Shown here piece after piece: positions 34,017 through 42,626 of a stretch of 64,000 nt of DNA. This DNA comes from Parvibaculum sp. (GTDB lineage Bacteria > Pseudomonadota > Alphaproteobacteria > Parvibaculales > Parvibaculaceae). The stretch is taken from assembly GCA_031291615.1 (NCBI GenBank), contig JARLIS010000010.1, forward strand, positions 1 to 64,000, written 5' to 3'. Position 1 is the first letter of the stretch; each line of letters starts with the position of its first letter. The translations under genes and the position numbers were made by a program. Below the pieces are notes generated by a model, which did no database searches, had not been told where the DNA came from, and was given only the letters and a program-made list of their open reading frames with translations.

Positions 34017-34103
34017 ACCGGCCGCGCCGCCCGCTCGCTTCCCATCCGCAAATCATCGTAAAGTGGCGCCTCAAAGGCCCGCTACCAGAGAAGCCATCAT
34101 CCC

Positions 34104-34592
34104 GTGGACACGTCCGACAGCAGATCGCAATTCCGCATCGCCGAGCTTGTGCTCGACGAGAAGACGGTTATGCGCCGGAGCCCGGACGTCGAGCATGAGC
34201 GCAAGGTCGCGATCTTCGACCTGCTCGAGGAAAACAGCTTCACGCCGACGGGCAGTCCGGGCGGGCCCTATCTCCTCCATCTCGCCATCGAGGAGAACCG
34301 CCTCGTCTTCGATATCCGTCTGGAAGGCGGCGAGCCGCATGGCAAGGTCATGCTGTCGCTGACGCCCTTCCGCCGGATCATCAAGGACTACTTCATGATC
34401 TGCGAAAGCTATTACGACGCGATCAAGACGGCCGCGCCCGCCCAGATCGAGGCGATCGACATGGGCCGCCGCGGCCTCCACAACGAAGGCTCCGAGCTTC
34501 TGAAGGAGCGCCTCGCCGGAAAGATCGAACTCGACTTCGACACCGCGCGCCGCCTCTTCACGCTTATTTGCGTGCTGCATATCAAAGGCTGA
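34104..34592 (+). CDS. UPF0262 family protein
   Basis: A 162-residue protein conserved in alphaproteobacteria as UPF0262, usually directly behind hisD and before a LMW phosphatase gene as here. Typical parts are [53 protein letters not shown] and the C-terminal [14 protein letters not shown]. The start codon is GTG at 34104; no better in-frame ATG gives the conserved N-terminus. Function unknown. The phosphatase gene follows after 8 bases. Confidence 0.93.
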   Translation: MDTSDSRSQFRIAELVLDEKTVMRRSPDVEHERKVAIFDLLEENSFTPTGSPGGPYLLHLAIEENRLVFDIRLEGGEPHGKVMLSLTPFRRIIKDYFMICESYYDAIKTAAPAQIEAIDMGRRGLHNEGSELLKERLAGKIELDFDTARRLFTLICVLHIKG

Positions 34593-34600
34593 TCCGAGAC

Positions 34601-35074
34601 ATGACCGCGACGGCGACCGACGACAAGCAAAAGCTGCCGGGCTCCGTGCTCTATGTGTGCAATCTGAATTCCGTGCGCTCGCCCATGGCCGAAGCGCTGA
34701 CGAAATCGCTCTACGGCAAACACATCTTCATCGACAGCGCCGGGCTTGAGCCGAAGGAGCGCGATCCCTTCGTCGTCTCCGTCATGGCCGAAGCCGGCAT
34801 CGACATGACCGAGGACCGCCCCCTCGACATCGAGGCGATCGACATCGGCGCCTTCGATCTCGTCATCTGCCTGACGCCCGAGGCCTGCAAGCGCGTCACC
34901 GAGCTGGCAAGGGGCCAGGCCGTCGATATCGAGTTCTGGCCGACGCTCGACCCTTTCGCCGCCGGCGAAAGCGGCACGCGCGAACAGCGTCTTGAGGCCT
35001 ATCGCCGGCTCCGCGACGAGCTGAAAGCCATGATCGAAAGGCGCTTCGCCGGGGCGGCAAAGCTCCCCGGCTGA
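34601..35074 (+). CDS. low-molecular-weight protein tyrosine phosphatase family protein
   Basis: A 157-residue cytosolic protein with the LMW-PTP/arsenate reductase P-loop CNLNSVRS (Cys20, Arg26). The family general acid Asp is probably in TLDPFA. The first P-loop changes (CNLN rather than CTGN) are typical of the alphaproteobacterial branch linked to UPF0262 and infA. ATG 34601 is preferred, because the open upstream part overlaps UPF0262. It may act on phosphotyrosine or as a thiol-dependent reductase; the activity is not established. Confidence 0.9.
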   Translation: MTATATDDKQKLPGSVLYVCNLNSVRSPMAEALTKSLYGKHIFIDSAGLEPKERDPFVVSVMAEAGIDMTEDRPLDIEAIDIGAFDLVICLTPEACKRVTELARGQAVDIEFWPTLDPFAAGESGTREQRLEAYRRLRDELKAMIERRFAGAAKLPG

Positions 35075-35211
35075 CGGCCGGATGCCCGGCGCCTGCCGAT
35101 TTTCCCGATAAATCAACGATTTGGGCCTTCCGGCGCGGCCCGAAACGCTCGCCGCCCTTGATTTTAGGCGGCTTTGTGCTCATTCTCCCGCCAAATCTCG
35201 AAGGAATTTGA

Positions 35212-35430
35212 ATGGCTAAGGAAGAACTGCTTGAGTTTCCGGGCACCGTGTCGGAGTTGCTTCCGAACGCGACGTTCCGCGTCAAGCTCGAGAACGAACA
35301 TGAAGTCATCGCCCACACGGCAGGCAAGATGCGCAAGAACCGCATCCGCGTGCTGGCGGGCGACAAGGTTCTGGTCGAGATGACGCCATACGATCTGACC
35401 AAGGGCCGGATCACCTATCGCTTCAAATAG
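35212..35430 (+). CDS. infA: translation initiation factor IF-1
   Basis: A 72-residue S1-like OB-fold protein that binds the 30S A site during initiation. The sequence [19 protein letters not shown] and the end [16 protein letters not shown] are nearly invariant in the family. The start ATG follows AAGGAATTTGA. It is preceded by 137 bases without a gene, which probably hold its own promoter. Confidence 0.98.
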   Translation: MAKEELLEFPGTVSELLPNATFRVKLENEHEVIAHTAGKMRKNRIRVLAGDKVLVEMTPYDLTKGRITYRFK

Positions 35431-35472
35431 CGAACTGGCGCTGGCCCGAAACATTTGCTGGTCAGCCCCGCC

Positions 35473-36072
35473 ATGACGTCATCCGCGCAACCCAGACTGA
35501 TCCTCGCCAGCGCCTCGCCGCGCCGCCTCGCGCTGCTCGCGCAGATCGGCGTCGTGCCCGATGAGGTGCGCGCGGCCGATCTCGACGAGACGCCGGCCAA
35601 GGGCGAACTGCCCCGCGCCCATGCGCTCCGCCTCGCGCGGGAAAAAGCCGCGGCCATCGCCGCCACTGAACCCGCCGCGCTTGTGCTCGCCGCCGACACG
35701 GTCGTTGCCTGCGGTCGTCGCATCCTGCCGAAAGCCGAAACCGACGCCGATATCCGCGCCTGCCTGACGCTTCTGTCGGGCCGGGCGCACAGGGTTTACA
35801 CGGCGGTCGCGCTCATGGCCCCGGGAGGCGCGACGCATGAGCGTGTCAGCGAGACCCGCGTCGTCTTCAAGCGCCTCTCGAATGCGGAAATCGACGCCTA
35901 TATTGCGGGCGGCGAGGGGCTGGGCAAGGCGGGGGGCTATGCGATCCAGGGCCATGCGGCGGCCTTCATTCGCCTGCTGACCGGAAGCTATTCCGGCGTC
36001 GTCGGGCTTCCTCTTTTCGAGGTGGCCTCGCTCCTTGGCGGTCTGGGCTTCCCTCTCTACCCAGCGCGCTAA
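35473..36072 (+). CDS. maf: Maf family nucleotide pyrophosphatase
   Basis: A 199-residue Maf/YhdE-type protein that hydrolyses dTTP/UTP or modified NTPs as house-cleaning. The N-terminal LILASASPRRLALLAQIG is the family signature, followed by the catalytic AADTVVACGRRIL with Asp and the YAIQGHAAAFI segment. ATG 35473 is preferred over the upstream TTG 35455. It precedes RNase G, which is the usual order in alphaproteobacteria. Confidence 0.96.
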   Translation: MTSSAQPRLILASASPRRLALLAQIGVVPDEVRAADLDETPAKGELPRAHALRLAREKAAAIAATEPAALVLAADTVVACGRRILPKAETDADIRACLTLLSGRAHRVYTAVALMAPGGATHERVSETRVVFKRLSNAEIDAYIAGGEGLGKAGGYAIQGHAAAFIRLLTGSYSGVVGLPLFEVASLLGGLGFPLYPAR

Positions 36073-36160
36073 CAAGAGTGTTAGGATAATCTGGGGATCA
36101 AATACCGGAAGGGGCGAGCCTCGCCGCATGGGGATGCGGCCGGCGCGCTCAAGGAATTCA

Positions 36161-37681
36161 ATGTCCGAGGAAGTGTTGATTAATGTCGGGCCCGGCGAGA
36201 CGCGCGTCGCGGTCGTCGAGAGCGGGCGTCCCGTCGAGCTCATCCTCGAGCGGACGATGGAAGACGACCTGAAGGCGAAGACCGGCCGCGCCGGCCACTC
36301 GCTGCTCGGCAACATATTTCTCGGCCGCGTCCAGCGCGTGCTGCCCGGCATGCAGGCCGCCTTCGTCGAGATCGGCCTCGAGCGTGCGGGCTTCCTCGGC
36401 GCCCGCGAGGCGCGCTGCCTCTGCGAACTGACCCATCTCGATGAACATATACTGCCGCCGATCAGCGCCTGCGTGACCGAGGGCCAGACCATTCTGGTGC
36501 AGGCCGTGAAGGATCCGATCGGCGACAAGGGCGCGCGGCTTTCCGCCAATGTCACCATTCCCGGCCGCCTTCTCGTGCTGGTGCCGAACCAGTCCGGCGT
36601 CGCGCTTTCGCGCCGCATCGAAGACGAGACGGAGCGCGCGCGCCTCACCGCGCTGGTCGAGGAAATGGTCGCCCGCTTCGGCTCCATGGGCGTCACCGGA
36701 GAGCCCGCCGGCTTCATCGTCCGCACCGCCGCCATCGGCGCGACCGTCGACGACATCGCGGCCGATGCGCGCATGCTCGCAGAGGAGTGGCGCAAGGTGC
36801 GCGAGATCGAGAAGCGTTCCAATCCGCCCTGCGTCGTCTTCCACGATCTCGATCCCGTGTCGAAGACGCTGCGCGACTATGTGAGCGCCGATACGAGCCG
36901 TGTGCTGATCGACGATGCGGAAGCCTTCGGCGAGGCGCAGCGCTACGCGCGCCGCGCCATGCCGGAGCTGCTCGACCGCATCCAGCTTTTCAACGGCCCC
37001 GGCCCGCTTTTCTCGCTCTACGATGTCGACGGCGAAATCGAAAACGCGCTTGAACCGCGCGTCGAGCTGAAATCGGGCGGCTGGATCACCATCGAAACGA
37101 CCGAGGCCCTGACCGCCATCGACGTCAATTCGGGCCGCTACACAGCGGCGACCGGCCTTGAGGAAACGAGCGCCAAGATCAACCTCGAAGCGGTGGACGA
37201 GATCATCTATCAGCTCCGCCTGCGCGGCACGGGCGGCCTCATCGTCATCGACTTCATTCACCTGAACGATCCGGAGAACATCCGCAAGGTGCTGGACGCG
37301 CTCAACACCGGCTTTGCGCATGACCGCGTGCCGACGCAGATTTCCGGCATGTCGGAATTCGGCCTTGTCGAAATGACGCGCAAGCGCGTGCGCGAACCCT
37401 TGAACAAGCTCCTCACCGAACCCGCCTACGCCAACGGCCGCCCGCGCCGCAAAACCTGCGCGACGGTCGCGAACGAGCTTCTGCGCCGCGTCGCCAATGA
37501 AGCGCAGGTCTCGCCCGGACGCCCGATCGTCGCCCGCGCCGCGCCCGATGTGGTCGACTGGCTGGAGCGCGGCAATGTCGGCCTCATCGACCGGCTGCGA
37601 AAGAAAGTGGCCGTCGATCTGCGCCTGACGCCCGAGCCCGGCTTCTCGCGGGAGCGCATCGACGTCGGAGCCGCGCAGTAA
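36161..37681 (+). CDS. rng: ribonuclease E/G family protein (RNase G-like)
   Basis: A 506-residue RNase E/G family endoribonuclease for rRNA/mRNA processing. It begins with the S1 RNA-binding domain (GNIFLGRVQRVLPGMQAAFVEIG) and continues with the 5'-sensor and DNase I-like catalytic domain, where metal-binding Asp residues lie in AIDVNSGRYT and IVIDFIHL. There is no long C-terminal scaffold, so it is RNase G-sized. Where the family zinc-link CPxC is expected, only RPRRKTC (Cys433) is seen, so the second Cys is missing. The stop overlaps the yacG start as TAATG. Confidence 0.95.
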   Translation: MSEEVLINVGPGETRVAVVESGRPVELILERTMEDDLKAKTGRAGHSLLGNIFLGRVQRVLPGMQAAFVEIGLERAGFLGAREARCLCELTHLDEHILPPISACVTEGQTILVQAVKDPIGDKGARLSANVTIPGRLLVLVPNQSGVALSRRIEDETERARLTALVEEMVARFGSMGVTGEPAGFIVRTAAIGATVDDIAADARMLAEEWRKVREIEKRSNPPCVVFHDLDPVSKTLRDYVSADTSRVLIDDAEAFGEAQRYARRAMPELLDRIQLFNGPGPLFSLYDVDGEIENALEPRVELKSGGWITIETTEALTAIDVNSGRYTAATGLEETSAKINLEAVDEIIYQLRLRGTGGLIVIDFIHLNDPENIRKVLDALNTGFAHDRVPTQISGMSEFGLVEMTRKRVREPLNKLLTEPAYANGRPRRKTCATVANELLRRVANEAQVSPGRPIVARAAPDVVDWLERGNVGLIDRLRKKVAVDLRLTPEPGFSRERIDVGAAQ

Positions 37682-37917
37682 TGCCGGCGGCGGACAACAT
37701 CGTGCCTCTGCGGCCGAGTCGGCCCTGCCCGATCTGCGGCAAGAAATCGGTGACGGCCTTTCACCCCTTCTGCTCGAAGCACTGCGCCGATGTGGACCTG
37801 AACCGCTGGCTCAAGGGCAGCTATGCGATCCCGGCGGTCGAGCCGCCCGACGATTTCGAAGGCGAGCTGCCCGAAGGCATGGCGGGCGGCCGGCAGGACG
37901 ACGGCGAGGAGGGTTAA
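37681..37917 (+). CDS. yacG: DNA gyrase inhibitor YacG, zinc-binding
   Basis: A 78-residue protein with one zinc site: Cys16, Cys19 (CPIC), Cys31 and Cys35 (FCSKHC). This is the YacG/DUF329 family, which binds GyrB and inhibits gyrase. The acidic C-terminal tail (EPPDDFEGELPEG) is usual. The start ATG shares a base with the stop of the RNase G gene, so they are translationally coupled. Confidence 0.95.
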   Translation: MPAADNIVPLRPSRPCPICGKKSVTAFHPFCSKHCADVDLNRWLKGSYAIPAVEPPDDFEGELPEGMAGGRQDDGEEG

Positions 37918-37969
37918 ACCCTTCGCCGGGCTCGGCTTTAGGCTTCTTCGCAAGAGCCCCCTCCGGCGC

Positions 37970-37998
37970 TGGACAGGCCGGGATCAATCCCATATAAA
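37970..37998 (+). promoter_or_regulatory. predicted tRNA-Phe promoter
   Basis: TGGACA (37970-37975) matches the -35 consensus at 5 of 6 bases, and TATAAA (37993-37998) the -10 at 5 of 6, with an ideal 17-base spacer. The -10 lies 42 bases upstream of the mature tRNA 5' end. Predicted from sequence only. Confidence 0.6.
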
Positions 37999-38039
37999 CC
38001 GCGGGCCTCGCCGCCGGAGTTCCTCCGGCAGGCCGCGCG

Positions 38040-38115
38040 GCCCAGGTAGCTCAGTTGGTAGAGCATGCGACTGAAAATCGCAGTGTCGGTGGTTCGATTC
38101 CGCCCCTGGGCACCA
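38040..38115 (+). tRNA. tRNA-Phe (anticodon GAA)
   Basis: A 76-base cloverleaf. The acceptor stem is GCCCAGG with CCTGGGC, the D arm AGCTCAGTTGGTAGAGC, the anticodon stem TGCGA/TCGCA around loop CTGAAAA (anticodon GAA), and the T arm GGTTCGATTCC. The 3' CCA is encoded (38113-38115). It marks the right end of the conserved housekeeping block; compositionally different DNA begins behind it. Confidence 0.97.
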
Positions 38116-38729
38116 TTCACTTTTCCCCGTCAGTGAAATCAATGGCTTGCAGGCCCGATTTGTCGCACCCGTGAGAGCGTCGGAAGGGTGCGACAGATCT
38201 CGCTCGTCGGCCTTGAGTATTTTCTCGGCGGCCGGAGCGATTGGCAGCGCGACCGCAACCTTGAAATCGCGATTTCGATCCTGCGGATGAGGATACCTTG
38301 CGAGACGCGGTTCCGAGCATGCGAGCGCGCCGCCCTCTCGGCTGTGGCGGACGCGGTCGGGCGGGAAAGCGCGCGAGGGTCGTCGTCGAACGATCTCTCG
38401 TAGCGAAATGATGTTCCCTATTACGCGCGCAGAGCAACGGTCCAGCGGAGCCGGAGCATTACGGGAAAACCGTTTGCTGCGAGGATACATTGCGGTCGGC
38501 CGCAATTTGGAAGACCATACTTCCATGCACGGAGACGACTGTTCTCCTGGGGCAGGCGCCGCATGCGGGCAGCTGTCAGGCGACTTCCGCACGTTGTACA
38601 GCCGATCGAAAATGGAATCGGTAGCGTTCCGAAACGAAGGATTGCCGTCAGCAACGATCGAGAGACTCGATCCTGATTGCTTACATCAGTCAACGGAGCA
38701 TATCAGCTCGAAACGGCCTGGGGTGGAAC
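38116..38729. other. gene-poor stretch behind tRNA-Phe
   Basis: About 610 bases without a convincing gene on either strand. The open frames here show no family resemblance, no good ribosome binding site and no codon bias like the neighbours. From about 38400 the DNA is visibly less GC-rich than the housekeeping block. No copy of the tRNA 3' end, no integrase fragment and no terminal repeat was recognised. The right end holds the ribosome binding site (GGGGTGGA) of the MFS gene. Confidence 0.55.
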
Positions 38730-40232
38730 ATGACCTCATCGGCGGCTGTTGAAACAGATGGAATAGCCAATCGGCCGGTGGAATTCCGGGGCAATGATCG
38801 TGTGCTCTGCGGTATTATTCTTGGCGTCATTACGTTCTGGCTGTTCGCCCAGACCACGCTGAACATCGCCCCCGACATGGGCCGCGATTTAGGCCTTGGC
38901 GCCAACACGATGAACACCGCGGTAGCGATTACCGCCCTCTTCTCAGGCATCTTCATCGTGGTTGTCGGCGGGCTCGCCGACCGCGTCGGCCGTGTTCGCA
39001 TCGTGCGGATCGGTTTCTATCTGAGTATTCTCGGCTCACTTCTGGTCGGCCTCTCTCCTGCCAACCGTTGGGCATCGTCGTTTTTGCTGACAGGGCGGGC
39101 GCTGCAGGGATTGTCTGGAGCCTGCATCATGCCGGCCAGTCTGGCGCTGGTGAAGACCTACTGGGACGGCGCCGCGCGACAACGGGCAATCAGTCTCTGG
39201 TCGATCGGCTCCTGGGGCGGATCAGGTGTCTGCGCGTTATTCGGCGGGTTGGTGACCGAGCATCTTGGCTGGCGCTACATCTTCCTCGCTTCAGTCGTCG
39301 CGGCGTTGCTCGGTCTTGCCCTGATGAGCGGCACCCCCGAAAGCCGGACGACGGGTAAGGCAACCTATCGTTTCGATTTTGCCGGCGTCGCCGCTTTCAT
39401 GATCGCGATGGTGGCCTTGCAGATCGTCGTCACACAAGGCAACAAATTCGGCTGGATAAGTCCGCCCGCCCTTGTCCTGACGGCAATCACCTTGGTGGCC
39501 GGCAGCTTGTTTGTTCGCATCGAGACGCGAACGTCGGCCGCTTTTGTCGATTTTTCGCTCTTCTCCCACCCTACCTATACAGGCGCGACCGTTTCCAACT
39601 TTCTGCTCAATGCTGTGACCGGCACGATGATCGTCTCGCTGCAGCTCGTCCAGCTCGGCGGCAACATGACGGCGCAGCAAGCTGGCATGCTCACGCTTGG
39701 CTATGCGGTCGCGATCGTCGTTTTCATCCGGGTGGGAGAGAAGCTTCAGCAGCGCTTCGGCGCGCGCAAGCCGATGGTGTGGGGCTGTCTTATTACCGGC
39801 CTGGGAATCCTTTTTCTTTCGCCAGCGAACCTGCTGCTGACGGACTACAGAATCGTGGCGGTCATTGGCTACACGCTCTACGGCGTGGGCTTGGCATTCT
39901 ACGCCACACCCTCCACCGACACCGCACTGTCGAGCCTCCCCGAAAGCCAGGCGGGTGCCGGGTCGGGCATTTACAAGATGGCCTCCTCGCTCGGGGCGGC
40001 GTTCGGAGTTGCGATCTCGGCGACGATCTTCACCGCTCTCAGCAGCGGCACCGGCAGTGAACAATGGCTGGACGGGGTCATCACATTTTACGGCCGCCAA
40101 GACAACGAGACCGTTCGCGGGGCGGCGATGGTCGCGCTGATGTTCAACCTCTTCATGGTGGGCGCCGCAATCCTGTCCATTGTGCTGACAATTCCGAAAG
40201 AGAAAAGCGAACCCAAAGAAGAGGCCCCCTGA
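38730..40232 (+). CDS. MFS transporter, DHA2 (14-span) type
   Basis: A 500-residue membrane carrier of the drug:H+ antiporter-2 kind. Motif A is seen as GGLADRVGRVRIVRIG, motif C-like as GSWGGSGVCALFGGLV, and the early QTTLNIAPDMGRDLG matches EmrB/QacA-type proteins. The hydrophobic pattern and length fit 14 spans. Codon use is less GC-extreme than in the housekeeping block. It is the first gene of a co-directional cluster; the dioxygenase gene starts 3 bases after its stop. It could export a toxic substrate or product, or take up a substrate. Confidence 0.9.
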   Translation: MTSSAAVETDGIANRPVEFRGNDRVLCGIILGVITFWLFAQTTLNIAPDMGRDLGLGANTMNTAVAITALFSGIFIVVVGGLADRVGRVRIVRIGFYLSILGSLLVGLSPANRWASSFLLTGRALQGLSGACIMPASLALVKTYWDGAARQRAISLWSIGSWGGSGVCALFGGLVTEHLGWRYIFLASVVAALLGLALMSGTPESRTTGKATYRFDFAGVAAFMIAMVALQIVVTQGNKFGWISPPALVLTAITLVAGSLFVRIETRTSAAFVDFSLFSHPTYTGATVSNFLLNAVTGTMIVSLQLVQLGGNMTAQQAGMLTLGYAVAIVVFIRVGEKLQQRFGARKPMVWGCLITGLGILFLSPANLLLTDYRIVAVIGYTLYGVGLAFYATPSTDTALSSLPESQAGAGSGIYKMASSLGAAFGVAISATIFTALSSGTGSEQWLDGVITFYGRQDNETVRGAAMVALMFNLFMVGAAILSIVLTIPKEKSEPKEEAP

Positions 40233-40235
40233 GCC

Positions 40236-41015
40236 ATGGCGAAGCTTCTGCCGACAATCTTTTTCGGCCACGGCAATCCGATGAATGCCGTCACGCGCAA
40301 CAATTATACAGAAGCGTGGCGGCTGATCGGATCACAGGCGCCCAGGCCAAAGGCAATCCTTTCAATCTCGGCGCATTGGTATGTGCCCGAAACGGGCGTC
40401 ACCGTATCGACGGCGCCCCGCACGATCCACGATTTCGGTGGTTTTCCGCCGGAGCTTTATAAAGTGCAATACCCGGCTCCCGGCGATCCCGCGCTCGCCC
40501 GCCGCGTTCAACAGCTGCTCGCGCCGGTCGACGTGACGCTCGACACCTCGTGGGGTTTCGATCACGGCACCTGGTCCGTGCTGCGGCATGTATACCCCGC
40601 GGCGGACATCCCCGTGGTCCAGCTCAGCATCAACGAAACCGAGCCGGCATCTTTTCATTTTGAAATCGGCAAAAAACTTGCGCCGCTCCGCGAGGAAGGG
40701 GTGTTGATCGCGGGCAGCGGCAATCTCGTGCACAATCTTCACGCCTATGCATGGGGCCGGCACCCGCGCGATCCCTATGATTGGGCCGTGCGCTTTGAAA
40801 ACGCTGCCAAGGACTTCATGCGCACGGGCGATTACAAGCCGCTTATTAATTACGACTTGCTTGGCAAGGACGCAGCACTGTCCATCCCGACGCCCGATCA
40901 CTATTTGCCGCTTCTCTACGTTCTCGCTGCGCGGCAGAGCAATGAGAATATCCAATTTCCGGTCGAGGGTGTCGATGGCGGATCGATCTCGATGCTCGCA
41001 GTGCAAATTGGTTAG
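40236..41015 (+). CDS. ygiD: LigB-type extradiol dioxygenase (YgiD, 4,5-DOPA dioxygenase family)
   Basis: A 259-residue metal-dependent dioxygenase of the YgiD family, expected to cleave a catechol ring (L-DOPA in E. coli YgiD). Metal and acid/base histidines are His12 (FFGHGNP), His47 (ISAHWY), a His in WGFDHGTW, and His166 (NLVHNL). Length is normal. The start lies 3 bases behind the MFS stop, suggesting coupling. The family also includes enzymes for plant and fungal pigment (betalamic acid) chemistry. The substrate here is unknown. Confidence 0.9.
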   Translation: MAKLLPTIFFGHGNPMNAVTRNNYTEAWRLIGSQAPRPKAILSISAHWYVPETGVTVSTAPRTIHDFGGFPPELYKVQYPAPGDPALARRVQQLLAPVDVTLDTSWGFDHGTWSVLRHVYPAADIPVVQLSINETEPASFHFEIGKKLAPLREEGVLIAGSGNLVHNLHAYAWGRHPRDPYDWAVRFENAAKDFMRTGDYKPLINYDLLGKDAALSIPTPDHYLPLLYVLAARQSNENIQFPVEGVDGGSISMLAVQIG

Positions 41016-41271
41016 GACGAGCTGCTCAAAGGACGATGACGCATATATCGATCTCTTACAAATGAGAGGCCACATGGCCAAATCGCGCAGCGCCGCCGAC
41101 AAGCCGTTCGTCGCATCCGGCAAGCTCAATAACGACGGGCGCGGGAAATTTCCCGCCTGGCTGCATGCGGGCGATTGAGGCGTGGATTGACGCAACTCCG
41201 AATCTGAAGTCGCAAAACAAAGAGGGATAGACCGGATACGAGCAAACAGAATGCAGATGGGAGAGACGGGA
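41016..41271. other. spacer with a doubtful 38-codon ORF
   Basis: A 256-base spacer inside the cluster. It includes an open frame 41062-41178 on the plus strand (start MRGHMAKSRSAADKPF), without ribosome binding site and without recognised family; it could be a gene remnant. The last bases before 41272 hold the GGGAGAGACGGGA ribosome binding site for the SDR gene. Nothing else is seen. Confidence 0.35.
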
Positions 41272-42033
41272 ATGACACAGCGCGTATTGATTACAGCTGG
41301 AGCTTCCGGCATCGGAAAGGAAGTCGCCCGCGCCTATGCTGCGGCCGGCGCAAGCGTGTGCGTCTGCGACATCAACAGGGCGGCGCTCGACGCCGCGGCG
41401 AAGGAAATCCCCGGCCTGAACACCGTCATCTGTGATGTGTCAAAGCGCGATGAAATCGAACGGATGGTCGCCGAATCCGTCAAAGCTTTGGGCGGGCTCG
41501 ATGTGCTGGTGAATAATGCCGGCATAGCGGGAGAGACCGCGCCGGTCGAGACCTCGGACCCCGATAAATGGGAAGCGGTCATGAGGGTCGATGTCATCGG
41601 AACCTTTCACGTGACGCGCCACAGCATCCCGCATCTGAAAAAATCCGCCGCGGGGAGCATCATCGTAATGTCTTCGGTCGGCGGACGTTTCGGCTACCCG
41701 AACCGCAGCGCCTACTGCACGGCAAAAATGGGGCTGATCGGCTTTGCAAAAACGCTGTCGCGCGAATTGGGCCGGTACAATATTCGCGTCAACGCCATTG
41801 CACCGGGAGCCGTCGGCGGCGACCGCATCGAACGCGTTCTTCAGGGCCGCGCGGACGCGGAACACAAGACACTGGAGGAAGAAAGGGCGGCGGCGATGAG
41901 CGTTCAGTCGCTGAAGCATTTCGTCGATCCGAGGGACATCGCCGCATTGATCCTCTTCCTGACTTCCGATGCGGGAAAGTCGATCTCGGGCCAAGTGCTG
42001 CCCATCGACAACGACGCGCAGACATCGGCTTGA
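41272..42033 (+). CDS. SDR family NAD(P)-dependent oxidoreductase
   Basis: A 253-residue short-chain dehydrogenase. The cofactor motif is TAGASGIG (Ala in the second position, unusual but seen), followed by NNAG, the active-site Ser in MSSVGG, and Tyr148-x3-Lys152 (YCTAK). Asp after the second strand (CVCDIN) suggests NAD(H) preference. ATG 41272 is preferred over 41251, because the ribosome binding site lies between them. It is part of the accessory cluster and presumably oxidises or reduces a pathway alcohol/ketone. Confidence 0.92.
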   Translation: MTQRVLITAGASGIGKEVARAYAAAGASVCVCDINRAALDAAAKEIPGLNTVICDVSKRDEIERMVAESVKALGGLDVLVNNAGIAGETAPVETSDPDKWEAVMRVDVIGTFHVTRHSIPHLKKSAAGSIIVMSSVGGRFGYPNRSAYCTAKMGLIGFAKTLSRELGRYNIRVNAIAPGAVGGDRIERVLQGRADAEHKTLEEERAAAMSVQSLKHFVDPRDIAALILFLTSDAGKSISGQVLPIDNDAQTSA

Positions 42034-42101
42034 GCGATAGGCGGTCTGCGCCGCAGTCTCGCGCGACTGCTTGCAACTTGGTTCGGCAACGGAGGTATGC
42101 A

Positions 42102-42539
42102 ATGGGAAACGAGAAGCGAAATATGGACCTGATGCAGACGCTGGATGATTCCTGGAATGCGCAGGACTGGGCGACATTCGATAAGCGCCACCGCGACGAT
42201 GTGGTTGTCCGCTGGCCGGCGCAACCGCCGACCCACGGCCGGCATGACCACCGGGCCGAAAGCATCCGGCTTTTCAAGACATTCCCGGACAACCGCGTCC
42301 ATAACCGGCCATACCGGGTATTCTTCGCCAACGGCGATTGGACCTGCTCGATTGCCCGTTTCACCGGAACAATGAAGGGCCCGATGATGGGTCCGAAGGG
42401 CGTCGAGATTCCACCGAACGGAAAGTCGTTCGAGGTCGATTTCTGCACCGTCGCTCATTGGAGCGACGATGGGGAAATCATCGAGGAGAATCTCTTCTAT
42501 GACGTTGTCGGCATGATGCAGCAGCTGGGGATCGGTTGA
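42102..42539 (+). CDS. SnoaL-like / ester cyclase family protein
   Basis: A 145-residue NTF2-fold protein. The N-terminal helix DLMQTLDDSWNAQDWATFDKR with the following DVVVRWPAQPPTHG is typical of SnoaL-like polyketide cyclase or ester-cyclase relatives. FEVDFCTVAHWSDDGEIIEENLFYD is the usual strand pair lining the pocket. ATG 42102 follows GGAGG by six bases. Such proteins act as small isomerases, cyclases or hydratases without cofactor. It sits in the accessory cluster between the SDR and amidohydrolase genes. Confidence 0.85.
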   Translation: MGNEKRNMDLMQTLDDSWNAQDWATFDKRHRDDVVVRWPAQPPTHGRHDHRAESIRLFKTFPDNRVHNRPYRVFFANGDWTCSIARFTGTMKGPMMGPKGVEIPPNGKSFEVDFCTVAHWSDDGEIIEENLFYDVVGMMQQLGIG

Positions 42540-42626
42540 GGTCGTCCACGGACCGCTTTTCCGATCCTTGGCGGAAGTTCGTTTCGATGGAAGATGCCGC
42601 TTTCAACGGTTGAACCGAGGTCGGTC

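Noticed and set aside
37984-38592. Open frame on the minus strand across tRNA-Phe, ending in a peptide like WCPGAESNHRHCDFQSH
   Set aside because: It is the well-known artefact from translating a tRNA gene in antisense; the tRNA cloverleaf explains the sequence fully.
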